From Triplophysa rosa (lineage: Eukaryota > Chordata > Actinopteri > Cypriniformes > Nemacheilidae): DNA of 64,000 bases. The stretch lies in the NCBI RefSeq assembly GCF_024868665.1, contig NC_079891.1, positions 34,059,701 through 34,123,700 on the forward strand. The letters run 5' to 3'. Below, piece by piece: positions 60,701-64,000 of this stretch (position 1 is the stretch's first letter; each line of letters starts with the position of its first letter). The notes beneath the pieces were generated by a model. It made no database searches and had not been told where the DNA came from. It saw nothing but the letters and a program-made list of their open reading frames with translations. The translations under genes were made by a program, and so were the position numbers.

Positions 60701-63158
60701 GGCTGCAATCCATAACTTTCCGTTATAATGTGTATAAAACATGAAATTGCAGGTTACTTGAAGTATTTATCTTTTAAGTCAAATGACGTCAAACAGACAT
60801 CGTACCCGCAGCACAACTTATAAATCATTATCACAAGCTTGCTGTTGTGAATTGGAGTAAGGAGACATTCAATTAAGGAGACATTTTTATTTATTTTTAA
60901 TAAAAAAGTCACAAATTACCGCTTTAAAGGGATCGCTCCGAAAAGAAGAATTTACTGTGACCTGTATAGTGTGGACCCTAAGTAGGGCTCAAGCTGCACT
61001 TTGGACACTAAACTCATTGTGCCGAATGTGCAAACAGGGGGCGCTTGTATGCCACTCTGGGCCCTAACTGGAGGGTTTCTCATCGCAACTGCCCCCGACG
61101 TCACGTCCATGCCCACAGGTACAAACCTCTGCCTGGGTCAAAGGTCACCCTCTTCATGACTCTGGGACATCGGGTTCACCTGTCTTCGCATGCAGCGTCT
61201 CTTCTATAACATTTTCAGTTTTCTTCTCTTTTCTAGTTTCAGCCCAAAACATGTCCATGTGTGTTCACTGTGCAGGAGATGAATTTTCCTCATTGTTTAT
61301 ACACCCCGAATGAGTATTTCTGAAGGCAAAGGTTCTGTTCCAAAACCTGTTGGGCTGCCATAAGTGATGATCGGTGGTACACGCTTCATAGACACCAACA
61401 AGGTGCATCGTACTGCATACACTGAGTTTATGGCAATGCATTCTGGGATTGCCTTCTCTGTAGGATGCATGCGATGCCCTTTATAATTTGGACTTTGGGT
61501 TTAGGAAGGAAGTGCACGTACATAATGCTACCTACATAGACAGCTTAGTAGGTTTTGGCGCAGATCTGATATTTTCTGAGTGGGGTGTTTGCTGGGTGAA
61601 GGGAAACCTGTTACTCTCTCCAACTCATGCTGTCACGTACGCGTAGCGAGCAGATGTGTTTCCTCTTTCATTCCATTCTCTTATCACGTGTGGAAGTGTA
61701 AAGCTCTGTTCTCTGTGGCCTCGTGACGTGATCAACACCGTTAATGTGACTTTCACCGTTCAGTACGTCAGTAGCAGAACGGAGTGCGAGTCGTGGAGGG
61801 TGCGGTGATGTCACAATAGAGGGTCCTTTAAAGAGGAAGACCCTGCTAAAGGAAGGACGCAAACCCAAGGTGAACCTTACTCAACCATCAGTAGCTCTCG
61901 AAAAACGTGACATTAGTGGCGTTTTGTGGTAAATGTACATGGGAATCGTGTTCTCTAAATAACCTTCAAGAAATATTTCACACAAATATTGGAATCTGGC
62001 TTTCTAAACTTGTGTGTTTATCTTTCTTTTGTGGATGGGCGTGTAGCTCTCTTCATGGACGCGGTTCTGGATCACGCTGTCTGGATCCAGTCTGATGTTC
62101 TACGCATCGAAAGCTCTGAGAGCCACAGACCGAAAACATGTGAGAACTCAAGGCCATTGCACATTGAGTCCGAAATTTCCGCACGTTAAAAAAGAAATAC
62201 GACCTCGCATTGTGTCAATCACATCCGATATTTTCGTCTGGGTTTGATTTTCTGCGTTTTTCTGATTTCCTGCGACAATTCAGAGGCACCGTACAAACGA
62301 GCGCCAAAAAACGCATACGAAAATTTCGGACTTTTTACAAACCACGACTGAGCTGTTCCACATTACACAAACAAATTTAAGTAACACTTATTAACGTAAA
62401 CTCTTTGTGATTTTTTTTAACCTCTCTGTCATCACACTATACAGAAAACACAAAAAGAGCTTTTCAGGACTAAATATTAGACGGTAGAAGAAAATGTAAA
62501 ACTTTGACGTGAAAAACGATGCATACCTGAATAGAAATGTATCACTTTTAAAATAATAACTTTTTAGGCCATAATAACGACTCATTGTATGAAATACTAA
62601 TAACTAAAAATAATCAGACAGTGTTTTTGATCTACTTTCTGTTTAAAGAAGAATATTTGAAAATCATTTTATGGTTACAGTGTCTGATATCACTCAATTT
62701 CAGTGTGCAGTATTTATTCTCATTCACAGTATGTATTTAAAAAAATATTTCACAACAGTTCAAGTCGTCACCCTGTAAGAAAGTGTCAGTTTTGGGCTGG
62801 ATGGCAGTTCTGCCGGATGACCCGGCGCAGCCCAACATCTTTCAGCTGAATGATCCTGACCGAGGTAAATCTCATCCAAAGATGGTTTTGTTTGGTGGTT
62901 GTTGTCAACGTTTGTTAACTTCATCGGCATGGAATGTGTTTGGCAGGGAATGTTTACAAGTTTCAGACTGGAGATCGGTTCTCTGCCATCATGTGGCACA
63001 AGAACCTGCAGGAGGCGTGTCGGAGACGACCACCTCAGGTGAGATGATGATTCTTCACACAGCAAAACCAAACCTGTCAAATTCACTGAGGTTGAGCTCT
63101 TAATGGCTTGCTCTTTCTGTTCATTTAGATACCAGCGAATCTCATGTCGTTCGAATGA
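5499..63158 (+). CDS. ralgps1: ralgps1 gene (15 coding exons in window, 5'-partial): Ral GEF with PH domain and SH3-binding motif
   Basis: The protein is a Ras-independent exchange factor that loads GTP onto RalA/RalB. Family knowledge: the CDC25-like catalytic domain lacks the REM module, the PxxP motif binds SH3 adaptors, and the PH domain targets membrane phosphoinositides. Seen here: fifteen exons with GT-AG borders and matching phases sum to 1449 nt, exactly 482 codons plus TGA. Fragment residues 1-209 are RasGEF, 210-358 a serine/proline linker, about 359-471 the PH domain, and the end is PANLMSFE as in human RALGPS1. PH residues such as [13 protein letters not shown] and TDRKH favour RALGPS1 over RALGPS2. 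About 70 N-terminal residues are missing and should lie upstream. An antisense angptl2 gene lies in the intron between exons 4 and 5 (numbered as seen here). Confidence 0.95.
5597..5641 (+). repeat. TC/TCTG microsatellite
   Basis: CTCTCTCTC followed by CTGTCTGTCTGTCTGTCTC, beginning about 15 nt past the donor of the first ralgps1 exon. Confidence 0.85.
7366..7475 (+). repeat. Decayed SINE of the same family
   Basis: GGTCATGGGTTTGATTTCCA (B-box-like) followed by AAATCAAATGTATGG and ACGCATAAATGTAATG. It lacks the CGCTTTGGATAAAAG segment. Confidence 0.55.
9939..10028 (+). CDS. ralgps1: ralgps1 exon 2 of window (RasGEF domain)
   Basis: Acceptor TTCTTTAG, donor GTTTGT. The 90 nt encode 30 residues starting [10 protein letters not shown] and ending VKIAK, a core conserved helix region of CDC25-type exchange domains. 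Phase 0 on both sides. Confidence 0.95.
10029..11300 (+). other. ralgps1 intron
   Basis: A 1.3 kb intron with no recognised repeat or gene. The 124-codon ORF at 10274-10648 shows no family resemblance and is taken as chance. Confidence 0.8.
11301..11393 (+). CDS. ralgps1: ralgps1 exon 3 of window (RasGEF domain)
   Basis: Acceptor CTTTCTGTAG, donor GTACGA. The 93 nt encode 31 residues, [10 protein letters not shown] through RLSKTWA, matching the RasGEF signature region (NLHSLxSVVSALQxAPIFRL). A CA microsatellite begins about 14 nt past the donor. Confidence 0.95.
11408..11452 (+). repeat. (CA)n microsatellite
   Basis: About 22 CA units with one G interruption, starting 15 nt downstream of the donor of the ralgps1 exon ending at 11393. 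Confidence 0.97.
11990..12314. mobile_element. MITE with TTAAAGGTGGATTCACAC ends, containing a SINE
   Basis: Left TTAAAGGTGGATTCACACTG and right GTGTGAATGGCCCTTAA are imperfect inverted repeats. The centre is occupied by the tRNA-derived SINE at 12117-12255. A half AAGAACC-type MITE (about 11919-11990) abuts its left end. Confidence 0.6.
12117..12255 (+). repeat. tRNA-derived SINE
   Basis: AGAGCATGGCGCTAGCAATG and GGTCATGGGATCGATC resemble tRNA A and B box regions; the tail CGCTTTGGATAAAAGCGTC and TAAATGTAAATG is typical of fish SINEs. A single diverged copy. Confidence 0.7.
14206..14565. mobile_element. Tc1-like miniature element, internally deleted, 360 bp
   Basis: The left end TACAGTATCTCACAGAAGTG and the right end are inverted repeats over about 60 bp (AAATATTTTATTATATCTTT in both), each starting at TA. 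The interior matches the leader of a Tc1-like fish transposon as I remember it, with the transposase removed. Confidence 0.75.
14594..14745 (+). repeat. TG-rich degenerate microsatellite
   Basis: Irregular GTGTGT, ATGTGGATGTGG and TGTGTTTGTG units just right of the Tc1-like miniature element. Confidence 0.7.
15664..15790 (+). repeat. Unclassified duplicated sequence, copy 1
   Basis: Shares a run of 56 identical bases, starting AATTCAACACGCACGG, with 43596-43724 and is alignable on both sides. No terminal repeats, tRNA-like promoter or coding frame were recognised. Confidence 0.8.
17096..17204 (+). repeat. Interspersed repeat, copy 1 (CATCTTAGTTCTGTGT)
   Basis: Shares CTTAGTTCTGTGT, TAGTGCTTCAAAAGGG and GGAGTGAGCCGTTGGTTGCA with 26867-26965. 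Family not identified. Confidence 0.65.
18242..18368 (+). CDS. ralgps1: ralgps1 exon 4 of window (RasGEF domain)
   Basis: Acceptor TTGCTACAG, donor GTGAGT. The 127 nt encode [16 protein letters not shown] through MVPCIPYL and end with the first base of a split glycine codon completed at 50896. The next intron is 32.5 kb and contains the antisense angptl2 gene. Confidence 0.95.
19278..19449. repeat. Exact 86-bp tandem duplication
   Basis: Bases 19278-19363 and 19364-19449 are identical over all 86 positions (each starts TTGCCAAGAACATTTTG and ends CGTTGGCCAGA). Identity implies a very recent event or an assembly artefact. Confidence 0.95.
20361..20540. repeat. 30-bp minisatellite, about 6 units
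   Basis: Units of the form AGAGAAAGAGCACGCCCACG plus CACTAGCGTA repeat with a few substitutions (CACGCC/CATGTC). The period divides by three, which keeps frames open on both strands. Confidence 0.92.
22120..22125 (-). terminator. Candidate angptl2 polyadenylation signal (AATAAA)
   Basis: On the minus strand AATAAA lies only about 30 nt after the TAG stop. It would give a very short 3' UTR, so a longer transcript using a later signal is also possible. Confidence 0.4.
22155..22354 (-). CDS. angptl2: angptl2 terminal coding exon: end of fibrinogen-like domain, stop TAG
   Basis: Acceptor CTTTCACAG. The 200 nt encode [20 protein letters not shown], then [10 protein letters not shown], and end [13 protein letters not shown] with TAG at 22157-22155. 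The NCAxYxxGGWWYNxC pattern and SLKKV are conserved with human ANGPTL2. Confidence 0.96.
22155..31266 (-). CDS. angptl2: angptl2 gene, complete coding region (4 coding exons, 524 aa): angiopoietin-like protein 2
   Basis: A secreted glycoprotein of the angiopoietin-like family; mammalian ANGPTL2 is linked to angiogenesis and inflammation and has integrin alpha5beta1 and LILRB2 reported as receptors. Exons 31266-30357, 24949-24756, 22710-22440 and 22354-22155 total 1575 nt (524 codons plus TAG) in perfect phase. Residues 1 to about 20 form a hydrophobic signal peptide, about 78-210 a coiled coil, 222-262 a proline/glutamine-rich linker, and 304-524 the fibrinogen C-terminal domain. Human ANGPTL2 is 493 residues; most of the excess is in the linker. 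It lies antisense in a ralgps1 intron, as in other vertebrates. Teleosts carry a and b copies; which one this is was not resolved. Confidence 0.96.
22440..22710 (-). CDS. angptl2: angptl2 third coding exon: fibrinogen-like domain core
   Basis: Acceptor GTTCTCTTAG, donor GTATGA. The 271 nt encode [20 protein letters not shown], then [10 protein letters not shown], through DRDHDAYTG, matching human over the whole length. GEYWLG is a family hallmark. Confidence 0.96.
22874..23246 (+). mobile_element. TTAAAGTCCC-ended MITE, copy 2
   Basis: Same family and orientation as the 3281 copy; starts TAAGTCCCAGTGAAATT and ends TCACGGGGACTTTAA. It lies in an angptl2 intron, just upstream of the third coding exon on that gene's strand. 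Confidence 0.75.
24756..24949 (-). CDS. angptl2: angptl2 second coding exon: start of fibrinogen-like domain
   Basis: Acceptor GCACACAG, donor GTCTGA. The 194 nt complete a split glycine, then encode [12 protein letters not shown] through the fibrinogen-domain signature [15 protein letters not shown] and FFRNWETYK. It includes C309, the first domain cysteine, and a cysteine in VWCEQRHD. Confidence 0.96.
25268..25727. mobile_element. hAT-like miniature element nested in 25147-26401
   Basis: Ends TAGGGATGTAACGATTCAC and its reverse complement. Flanking 8-mers AATGTAAG (25260-25267) and AATATAAG (25728-25735) differ at one base, consistent with an old 8-bp hAT target duplication. The interior is AT-rich and non-coding. 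Confidence 0.75.
25785..25829 (+). repeat. (CT)n microsatellite
   Basis: CTTT units followed by about 17 CT units, located inside the 25147-26401 element. Confidence 0.95.
26867..26965 (+). repeat. Interspersed repeat, copy 2
   Basis: Second copy of the 17096-17204 sequence, ending near GCCGCTAGATGCCGC. Confidence 0.65.
27849..28156. mobile_element. Palindromic MITE, GGGACAGTTCACC family
   Basis: Ends TTAAAGGGACAGTTCAC and GTGAACTGTCCCTTTAA are inverted repeats. Inside, GAAAGATATTTTGAAGAAT faces ATTCTTCCAAATATCTTCC. This is a common fish repeat pattern; the superfamily was not determined. Confidence 0.75.
29672..29712 (+). repeat. GT/GCGT microsatellite
   Basis: GTGTGTGTGTGC followed by GTGCGTGCGTGCGTGCGCG. 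It follows a repeat-like segment with GTGGGGACCTCAACCTGAAT. Confidence 0.85.
30357..31266 (-). CDS. angptl2: angptl2 first coding exon: signal peptide, coiled coil, proline-rich linker
   Basis: The ATG at 31266-31264 opens [16 protein letters not shown], a typical signal peptide, and lies 11 nt inside an exon whose acceptor reads TTTTCTTGCAG. Residues 44-47 are RPKR, a possible furin-type site. [20 protein letters not shown] and the long coiled coil with [12 protein letters not shown] and [20 protein letters not shown] are almost identical to human ANGPTL2. N-glycosylation sequons lie at N167 (NHT) and N195 (NQS). The exon ends TDKPSG with donor GTGAGT. Its GC content is far above the flanking introns. 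Confidence 0.96.
31519..31808. repeat. Long inverted repeat (AAGAACC-type MITE) in angptl2 intron 1
   Basis: Two arms of over 100 nt each fold back: TTTGGGATGACTGAGGTGCT near 31597-31616 pairs with AGCACCTCAGTCATCCCAAA near 31702-31721, and GGTTCTTGGCTCGTAATCAT pairs loosely with ATGATTGCGAGTCAAGAACT. TACTATAGTAAACTGTAGTA-type sequence lies outside both arms. Confidence 0.8.
33197..33252 (-). repeat. SINE 3' tail, minus strand
   Basis: ATTTAGCGGACACTTTTATCC then AAAGCGACC, reverse complement of the SINE tail seen at 12200-12255. Confidence 0.5.
33636..34150 (-). other. angptl2: Probable 5' non-coding exon of angptl2 (limits inferred)
   Basis: The acceptor at 31278-31279, 11 nt upstream of the angptl2 ATG, requires an upstream non-coding exon. 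Human ANGPTL2 also has a non-coding first exon. A good donor on the minus strand, CTCTG then GTAAGG at 33635, lies downstream of a TATA box near 34180. The 5' limit is estimated at about 30 nt past the TATA box. Confidence 0.45.
34177..34184 (-). promoter_or_regulatory. TATA box, candidate angptl2 promoter
   Basis: The minus strand reads TATATAAA at 34184-34177, upstream of the putative non-coding exon. A pyrimidine-rich plus-strand run (34078-34105) lies just downstream. Position fits; function is inferred. Confidence 0.4.
34951..35172. repeat. AAGAACC-type MITE
   Basis: GCACTCTTAAAAATAAAGG at the left; GATGCCATAGAAGAACCATT in the left arm faces TTCTTCTATGGCATC in the right arm. It is related to copies at 36923 and 31519. 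Confidence 0.7.
35504..35522 (+). repeat. Short (CA)n microsatellite
   Basis: About nine uninterrupted CA units. Confidence 0.85.
36923..37080. repeat. AAGAACC-type MITE, short copy
   Basis: CTCTCTTAAAAATAAAG followed by GATGCCATAGAAATGGTTCC, with TTCTTTTATGGCATCG at the other end. Same family as 34951-35172. Confidence 0.65.
38925..40519 (-). mobile_element. Tc1/mariner-type transposon, apparently complete, 1595 bp
   Basis: Ends CAAACCCGATTCCAAAAAAG (left) and its reverse complement (right) are flanked by TA at 38923-38924 and 40520-40521, the Tc1 target duplication. The terminal repeats stay nearly identical for about 50 bp and alignable for well over 100 bp. The interior encodes an uninterrupted transposase on the minus strand. 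Fish genomes carry many Tc1 copies, most broken; this one looks whole. Confidence 0.93.
39145..40167 (-). CDS. Tc1-type transposase, 340 aa, DD34E
   Basis: Cut-and-paste transposase. The start [19 protein letters not shown] was chosen because it begins the conserved N-terminal paired-like helix-turn-helix region ([20 protein letters not shown]); the frame stays open upstream to 40380 but that part shows no family similarity. Catalytic residues are visible: D in [10 protein letters not shown] in [11 protein letters not shown], and E in DLSPIENIW, with 34 residues between the last two. It ends RRGDATQW with TAG. The length is usual for Tc1 transposases and no stop or frameshift is seen. Whether it is active cannot be told. 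Confidence 0.93.
   Translation of the reverse strand: MGRGSPIPPMLRRKIVEQYQKGVSQRKIAKSLKLSSSTVHNIIQRFRESGTISVRKGQGRKTILDACDLRALRRHCITYRNATVMEITTWAQEYFQKTLSVNTIHRAIRRCRLKLYRSKKKPYLNMIQKRRCFLWAKAHLKWTVAKCKTVLWSDESKFEVLFGKLGRHVIRTKEDKDNPSCYQRSVQKPASLMVWGCMSACGMGSLHIWKGTINAERYIQVLEQHMLPSRRRLFQGRPCIFQHDNARPHTASITTSWLRRRRIRVLKWPACSPDLSPIENIWRIIKRKMRQRRPKTVEQLEACIRQEWDNIPIPKLEQLVSSVPRRLQTVIKRRGDATQW
40757..40776 (+). repeat. Short (TA)n microsatellite
   Basis: About nine TA units about 240 bp right of the Tc1 element. Confidence 0.85.
42121..42270. mobile_element. Left part of a GGGACAGTTCACC-family MITE, cut by a Tc1 insertion
   Basis: Starts TTAAAAAGGTAGTTCACCC and runs through GAAGATATTTTGAGAACG to CGTTCTTCCAAA, where other copies continue TATCTT; here the Tc1 fossil begins at exactly that TA. 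The right part was not found. Confidence 0.6.
42271..43520. pseudogene. Rearranged Tc1-like transposon fossil interrupted by a MITE
   Basis: The left end TACAGTTAGGGTCCGTAAATA starts at 42271 after TA-type sequence. Bases 42271-42543 and 42961-43140 are one copy split by the element at 42544-42960. Plus-strand reading near 43088-43138 gives [17 protein letters not shown], the transposase N-terminal helix-turn-helix. From 43498 backwards on the minus strand the frame continues as [12 protein letters not shown] and HTGELTN, so the downstream half is inverted. No right terminal repeat was seen; the transposase is dead. Confidence 0.7.
42544..42960 (-). mobile_element. TTAAAGTCCC-ended MITE, copy 3
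   Basis: Ends TTAAAGTCCCCGTGAA and CACTGGGACTTTAA; the interior (ATTGATTGGATGTGTAAAAA, GGGGAGGAGTTAACGGATGC) is the reverse complement of the copies at 3281 and 22874. It splits the Tc1 fossil. Confidence 0.75.
43596..43724 (+). repeat. Unclassified duplicated sequence, copy 2
   Basis: Same orientation as 15664-15790; differs mainly after GCTGATTAAA. It lies just past the rearranged Tc1 fossil. Confidence 0.8.
45340..45660. mobile_element. Palindromic MITE, GGGACAGTTCACC family, diverged
   Basis: TTAAAGGAATAGGTCACC at the left and GGTCAACTACTCCTTTAA at the right; CACAAAAGAAGATATT faces AATATCTTCTTTTGTG inside. Confidence 0.65.
49360..50229. mobile_element. Non-autonomous hAT-type element, 870 bp, 8-bp target duplication
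   Basis: Terminal inverted repeats TAGGGGTGGG and CCCACCCCTA are followed inward by further related ATCGATT-rich inverted sequence. They are flanked by identical 8-mers ATATACAA at 49352-49359 and 50230-50237. An 8-bp duplication with T/CAGGGGTG-type ends is characteristic of the hAT superfamily. No transposase remnant was recognised inside. Confidence 0.85.
50896..51033 (+). CDS. ralgps1: ralgps1 exon 5 of window (RasGEF domain)
   Basis: Acceptor CCCCGCACAG. The 138 nt complete the split glycine and encode [14 protein letters not shown] (the P-Y-L-G-I-Y-L-x-D motif spans the exon join) through DLQMSCTY plus the first base of an aspartate codon. The donor, GTCCGT after ACG, is weak, but the phase to 51665 is exact. 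Confidence 0.92.
51034..51664 (+). other. ralgps1 intron (631 bp)
   Basis: Short intron between RasGEF exons with no recognised element. It begins with the unusual donor GTCCGT. Confidence 0.85.
51665..51758 (+). CDS. ralgps1: ralgps1 exon 6 of window (end of RasGEF domain)
   Basis: Acceptor CTCCCCAG, strong donor GTAAGT. The 94 nt encode [20 protein letters not shown] through FVEDDNF, the conserved C-terminal end of the catalytic domain, and finish with two bases of a split lysine codon. Confidence 0.94.
53056..53290. mobile_element. Palindromic MITE, GGGACAGTTCACC family, diverged
   Basis: Left TTAAAGCGACAGTTCGCCC; internal arms ACACAAAAGCAGATATTTTG and CAAAATATCTCCTTTTGTG. The right end has decayed. 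Confidence 0.6.
54890..55195. mobile_element. Palindromic MITE, GGGACAGTTCACC family
   Basis: Left TTAAAGGAACAGTTGACCC, right GGGTGAAGTATCCCTTT, with the same internal AGATATTTTGAAGAA and TTCTTCCAAATATCTTT arms as the 27849 copy. Confidence 0.7.
55326..55393 (+). CDS. ralgps1: ralgps1 exon 7 of window (start of linker)
   Basis: Acceptor TCATTACAG, donor GTCTGT. The 68 nt complete the lysine and encode [20 protein letters not shown] plus LA, matching human KLSLRIEPGSSSPR and SSKEDLAG. It ends with the first base of a split glycine. Confidence 0.94.
56179..56665. mobile_element. MITE-like element with TTAAAGAGTA ends
   Basis: TTAAAGAGTACATATTG at the left and AATATTTACTCTTTAA at the right are inverted repeats; AAAATGTCATTTTAAGG near the right end echoes GTGTCATTTTTTTAAGG at the left. 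It sits in a SINE tail remnant. Confidence 0.55.
57680..57806 (+). repeat. Compound GAGACC / GAGAGAAT satellite
   Basis: CAGAGAC units pass into GAGACC units, then GAGACA and finally GAGAGAGAAT units. A short GAGACC run also occurs near 47800. Confidence 0.95.
58004..58082 (-). repeat. SINE fragment, minus strand
   Basis: Minus strand reads GGTCATGGGTTCGATTCGCA, then a decayed body and a GCATAAATGTAA tail. Confidence 0.5.
58723..58850 (+). repeat. SINE fragment with B box
   Basis: GGTTCGATTCC at 58764-58774 is a perfect B box; upstream AACTGGTACAGCATTTGG is A-box-like. It is followed by a short CA run. Confidence 0.55.
59476..59602 (+). CDS. ralgps1: ralgps1 exon 8 of window (SH3-binding PxxP linker)
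   Basis: Acceptor CCGTTCAG after a pyrimidine tract. The 127 nt encode YSRRPTCPD, then [17 protein letters not shown], matching the human proline-rich motif reported to bind SH3 adaptors. The donor GTGCGT is fixed by phase: GC plus T of the next exon gives alanine. Confidence 0.92.
59691..59842 (+). CDS. ralgps1: ralgps1 exon 9 of window (serine-rich linker)
   Basis: Acceptor TCTCTCACAG, donor GTACCG. The 152 nt encode [20 protein letters not shown] followed by [11 protein letters not shown], aligning with human [20 protein letters not shown] and RHLLDDSVLES. It ends in a split glycine codon. Only 88 nt separate it from exon 8, the shortest intron here. Confidence 0.93.
60318..60366 (+). CDS. 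ralgps1: ralgps1 exon 10 of window (short acidic/serine linker exon)
   Basis: Acceptor GTTTATCAG, strong donor GTGAGT. The 49 nt encode [16 protein letters not shown] plus two bases, corresponding to human GSSESSEFSEEMSSGLE. It is small and only moderately conserved, but the phases on both sides fit. Confidence 0.85.
60367..61763 (+). other. ralgps1 intron (1.4 kb)
   Basis: No gene or well-defined repeat was recognised in this stretch. Confidence 0.75.
61764..61869 (+). CDS. ralgps1: ralgps1 exon 11 of window (linker to start of PH domain)
   Basis: The second half, [20 protein letters not shown], is an unmistakable start of the RALGPS PH domain. The acceptor CACCGTTCAG at 61763 was chosen over nearby AGs at 61771 and 61777 because only it supplies the single base needed to complete the preceding codon. 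The first 17 or so residues (after the split serine, [15 protein letters not shown]) do not resemble human, so the 5' border is less certain. Donor GTGAAC. Confidence 0.82.
62047..62139 (+). CDS. ralgps1: ralgps1 exon 12 of window (PH domain)
   Basis: Acceptor GGGCGTGTAG, donor GTGAGA. The 93 nt encode 31 residues from [20 protein letters not shown] to ATDRKH, the first PH-domain beta strands with the conserved tryptophans (human SSWTRYWVILSGSTLLYYG). Phase 0 at both ends. Confidence 0.94.
62140..62758 (+). other. ralgps1 intron (619 bp) within the PH domain
   Basis: AT-rich intron, no recognised element. Confidence 0.85.
62759..62864 (+). CDS. ralgps1: ralgps1 exon 13 of window (PH domain)
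   Basis: Acceptor TTTCACAACAG, donor GTAAAT. The 106 nt encode [20 protein letters not shown] through [10 protein letters not shown], aligning with human [20 protein letters not shown] and QLNNPDKG. It ends with the first base of a split glycine. Confidence 0.94.
62947..63038 (+). CDS. ralgps1: ralgps1 exon 14 of window (PH domain, last helix)
   Basis: Acceptor TTTGGCAG only 82 nt after the previous exon, donor GTGAGA. The 92 nt encode [20 protein letters not shown] then [11 protein letters not shown], with the invariant PH-domain C-terminal tryptophan in IMWHK. Confidence 0.94.
63129..63158 (+). CDS. ralgps1: ralgps1 terminal coding exon, stop codon TGA
   Basis: Acceptor GTTCATTTAG. The ten codons read IPANLMSFE and TGA (63156-63158); human RALGPS1 ends VPANLMSFE. 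The 3' UTR follows without an obvious further splice site. Confidence 0.94.
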   Translation: MPANLMSFE

Positions 63159-64000
63159 ACAGACTCGTGTGGCGCTCAATGTTTATAATGTGCCAAAGGT
63201 CTAGAGAGAGCGAGAGCAGATGCACTTTGACGCTGAAGAATTCACTGAGCCAAACTCTTTCTCCAGAGCTTCAGTGCTCGATGATGTCCAACTCACGTGA
63301 AGATGTTTGTCACAGATTCGCATTCGGGAGGAAATGAGGGGTGGGGTTTTTGGAAGACACGCCCCCTCCCAGCTCTGTGTCAACACAACTTGGTTATGTT
63401 TTGGAAATTGAAACTGAGAAGGCCGTGAGCCCGCTGGAGCCTCTCCAGCACACAAGACTAAAACAGCTGGAATATTTTAGCACTCTGAGCCGTGAACAAA
63501 CAGCACAAACTTTATTAAACCAGTCTGATGCAGTGAGCCGGTGAAGTTTAGCTTCGGTTGAGAGTGTTTATACATCTGTAATCTTCACATTTTCTCTTAT
63601 TCTAGACGGTCGTTTGTGTGTGTGCGTGTCAGTGTGTGTTGGCAGGTTAATGGATGTTTGATGGTGTTTCAGTTTTAGACATTTTACGCGCATGAAATCT
63701 TGTTTTTGGCTTGAAGTATTACAGTTTGAATTCTTACAACTTTTGACAAATGAAAAGTTCGACAAAGCAAAAGGTTTGTGTTTATCCCCTCAGTTTTATT
63801 GAAGGGGTTTCTTTAACATGAACTAAAATACAAAAGCAGCCATTTTTACTAGATGAGCTTATTTGTGTAGTAATCTTTTGATTCATTGAAACCTCTTATC
63901 ATTTGTAAATGCTTCGATCACTGTAGACCTGTCCAGAACATGTCTGTGATATTTCACCCCAAAATCAAAATAAATGATATTTTGATGAAGGTAAATGAAG
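63159..64000 (+). other. ralgps1: ralgps1 3' UTR (at least in part), extent uncertain
   Basis: The sequence after the stop has no convincing coding potential. A TG-rich stretch lies near 63611-63642. An AATAAA at 63969-63974, close to the window edge, is a candidate polyadenylation signal, but the true 3' end cannot be fixed from sequence alone. Confidence 0.5.

Noticed and set aside
1..64000. CRISPR arrays, operons or phage-like systems
   Set aside because: The sequence is clearly vertebrate intron/exon DNA; the only regular arrays are micro- and minisatellites without spacers.

Overview
The window is animal nuclear DNA, most likely from a teleost fish and probably a cyprinid. The pointers are AT-rich introns with GT-AG splice sites, many Tc1/mariner and hAT-type elements and short palindromic MITEs, tRNA-derived SINE fragments, CA/CT microsatellites, and two genes whose exons match vertebrate RALGPS1 and ANGPTL2. 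The cyprinid placement is inference from the repeat types. Nothing suggests bacterial or phage DNA.

Layout. A 3' portion of ralgps1 (Ral guanine-nucleotide exchange factor with PH domain and SH3-binding motif) runs on the + strand through the whole window. Fifteen coding exons between 5499 and 63158 add up to 1449 nt in one uninterrupted frame (482 residues plus stop). They carry most of the CDC25/RasGEF domain (5499-51758), a serine/proline-rich linker with a PxxP motif (55326-60366) and the PH domain plus C-terminus (61764-63158). The N-terminal exons, about 70 residues by comparison with human RALGPS1, were not found in bases 1-5498 and should lie upstream.

Inside the 32.5 kb intron between the fourth and fifth exons seen (18369-50895) lies a complete angptl2 gene on the opposite strand: four coding exons (31266 back to 22155, 524 residues), a probable 5' non-coding exon, and a TATA box near 34180. 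This nested antisense arrangement is the known vertebrate RALGPS1/ANGPTL2 (and RALGPS2/ANGPTL1) architecture. The two proteins do not obviously work together: one is an intracellular Ral activator, the other a secreted fibrinogen-domain glycoprotein.

The remaining sequence is intron filled with repeats. The best-preserved is an apparently intact Tc1-type transposon (38925-40519) with a 340-residue DD34E transposase and long inverted repeats flanked by TA. Others include a non-autonomous hAT-type element with a perfect 8-bp target duplication (49360-50229), a hAT-like element nested in a second terminal-repeat element (25147-26401), a nested and internally inverted Tc1 fossil (42121-43530), several MITE families with three or more copies each, an exact 86-bp tandem duplication, a 30-bp minisatellite, and a 125-bp sequence of unknown nature present twice 28 kb apart. 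No bacterial-style operons, CRISPR arrays, tRNA or rRNA genes were seen. Similarity statements rest on remembered human proteins and repeat consensus sequences, not on database searches.
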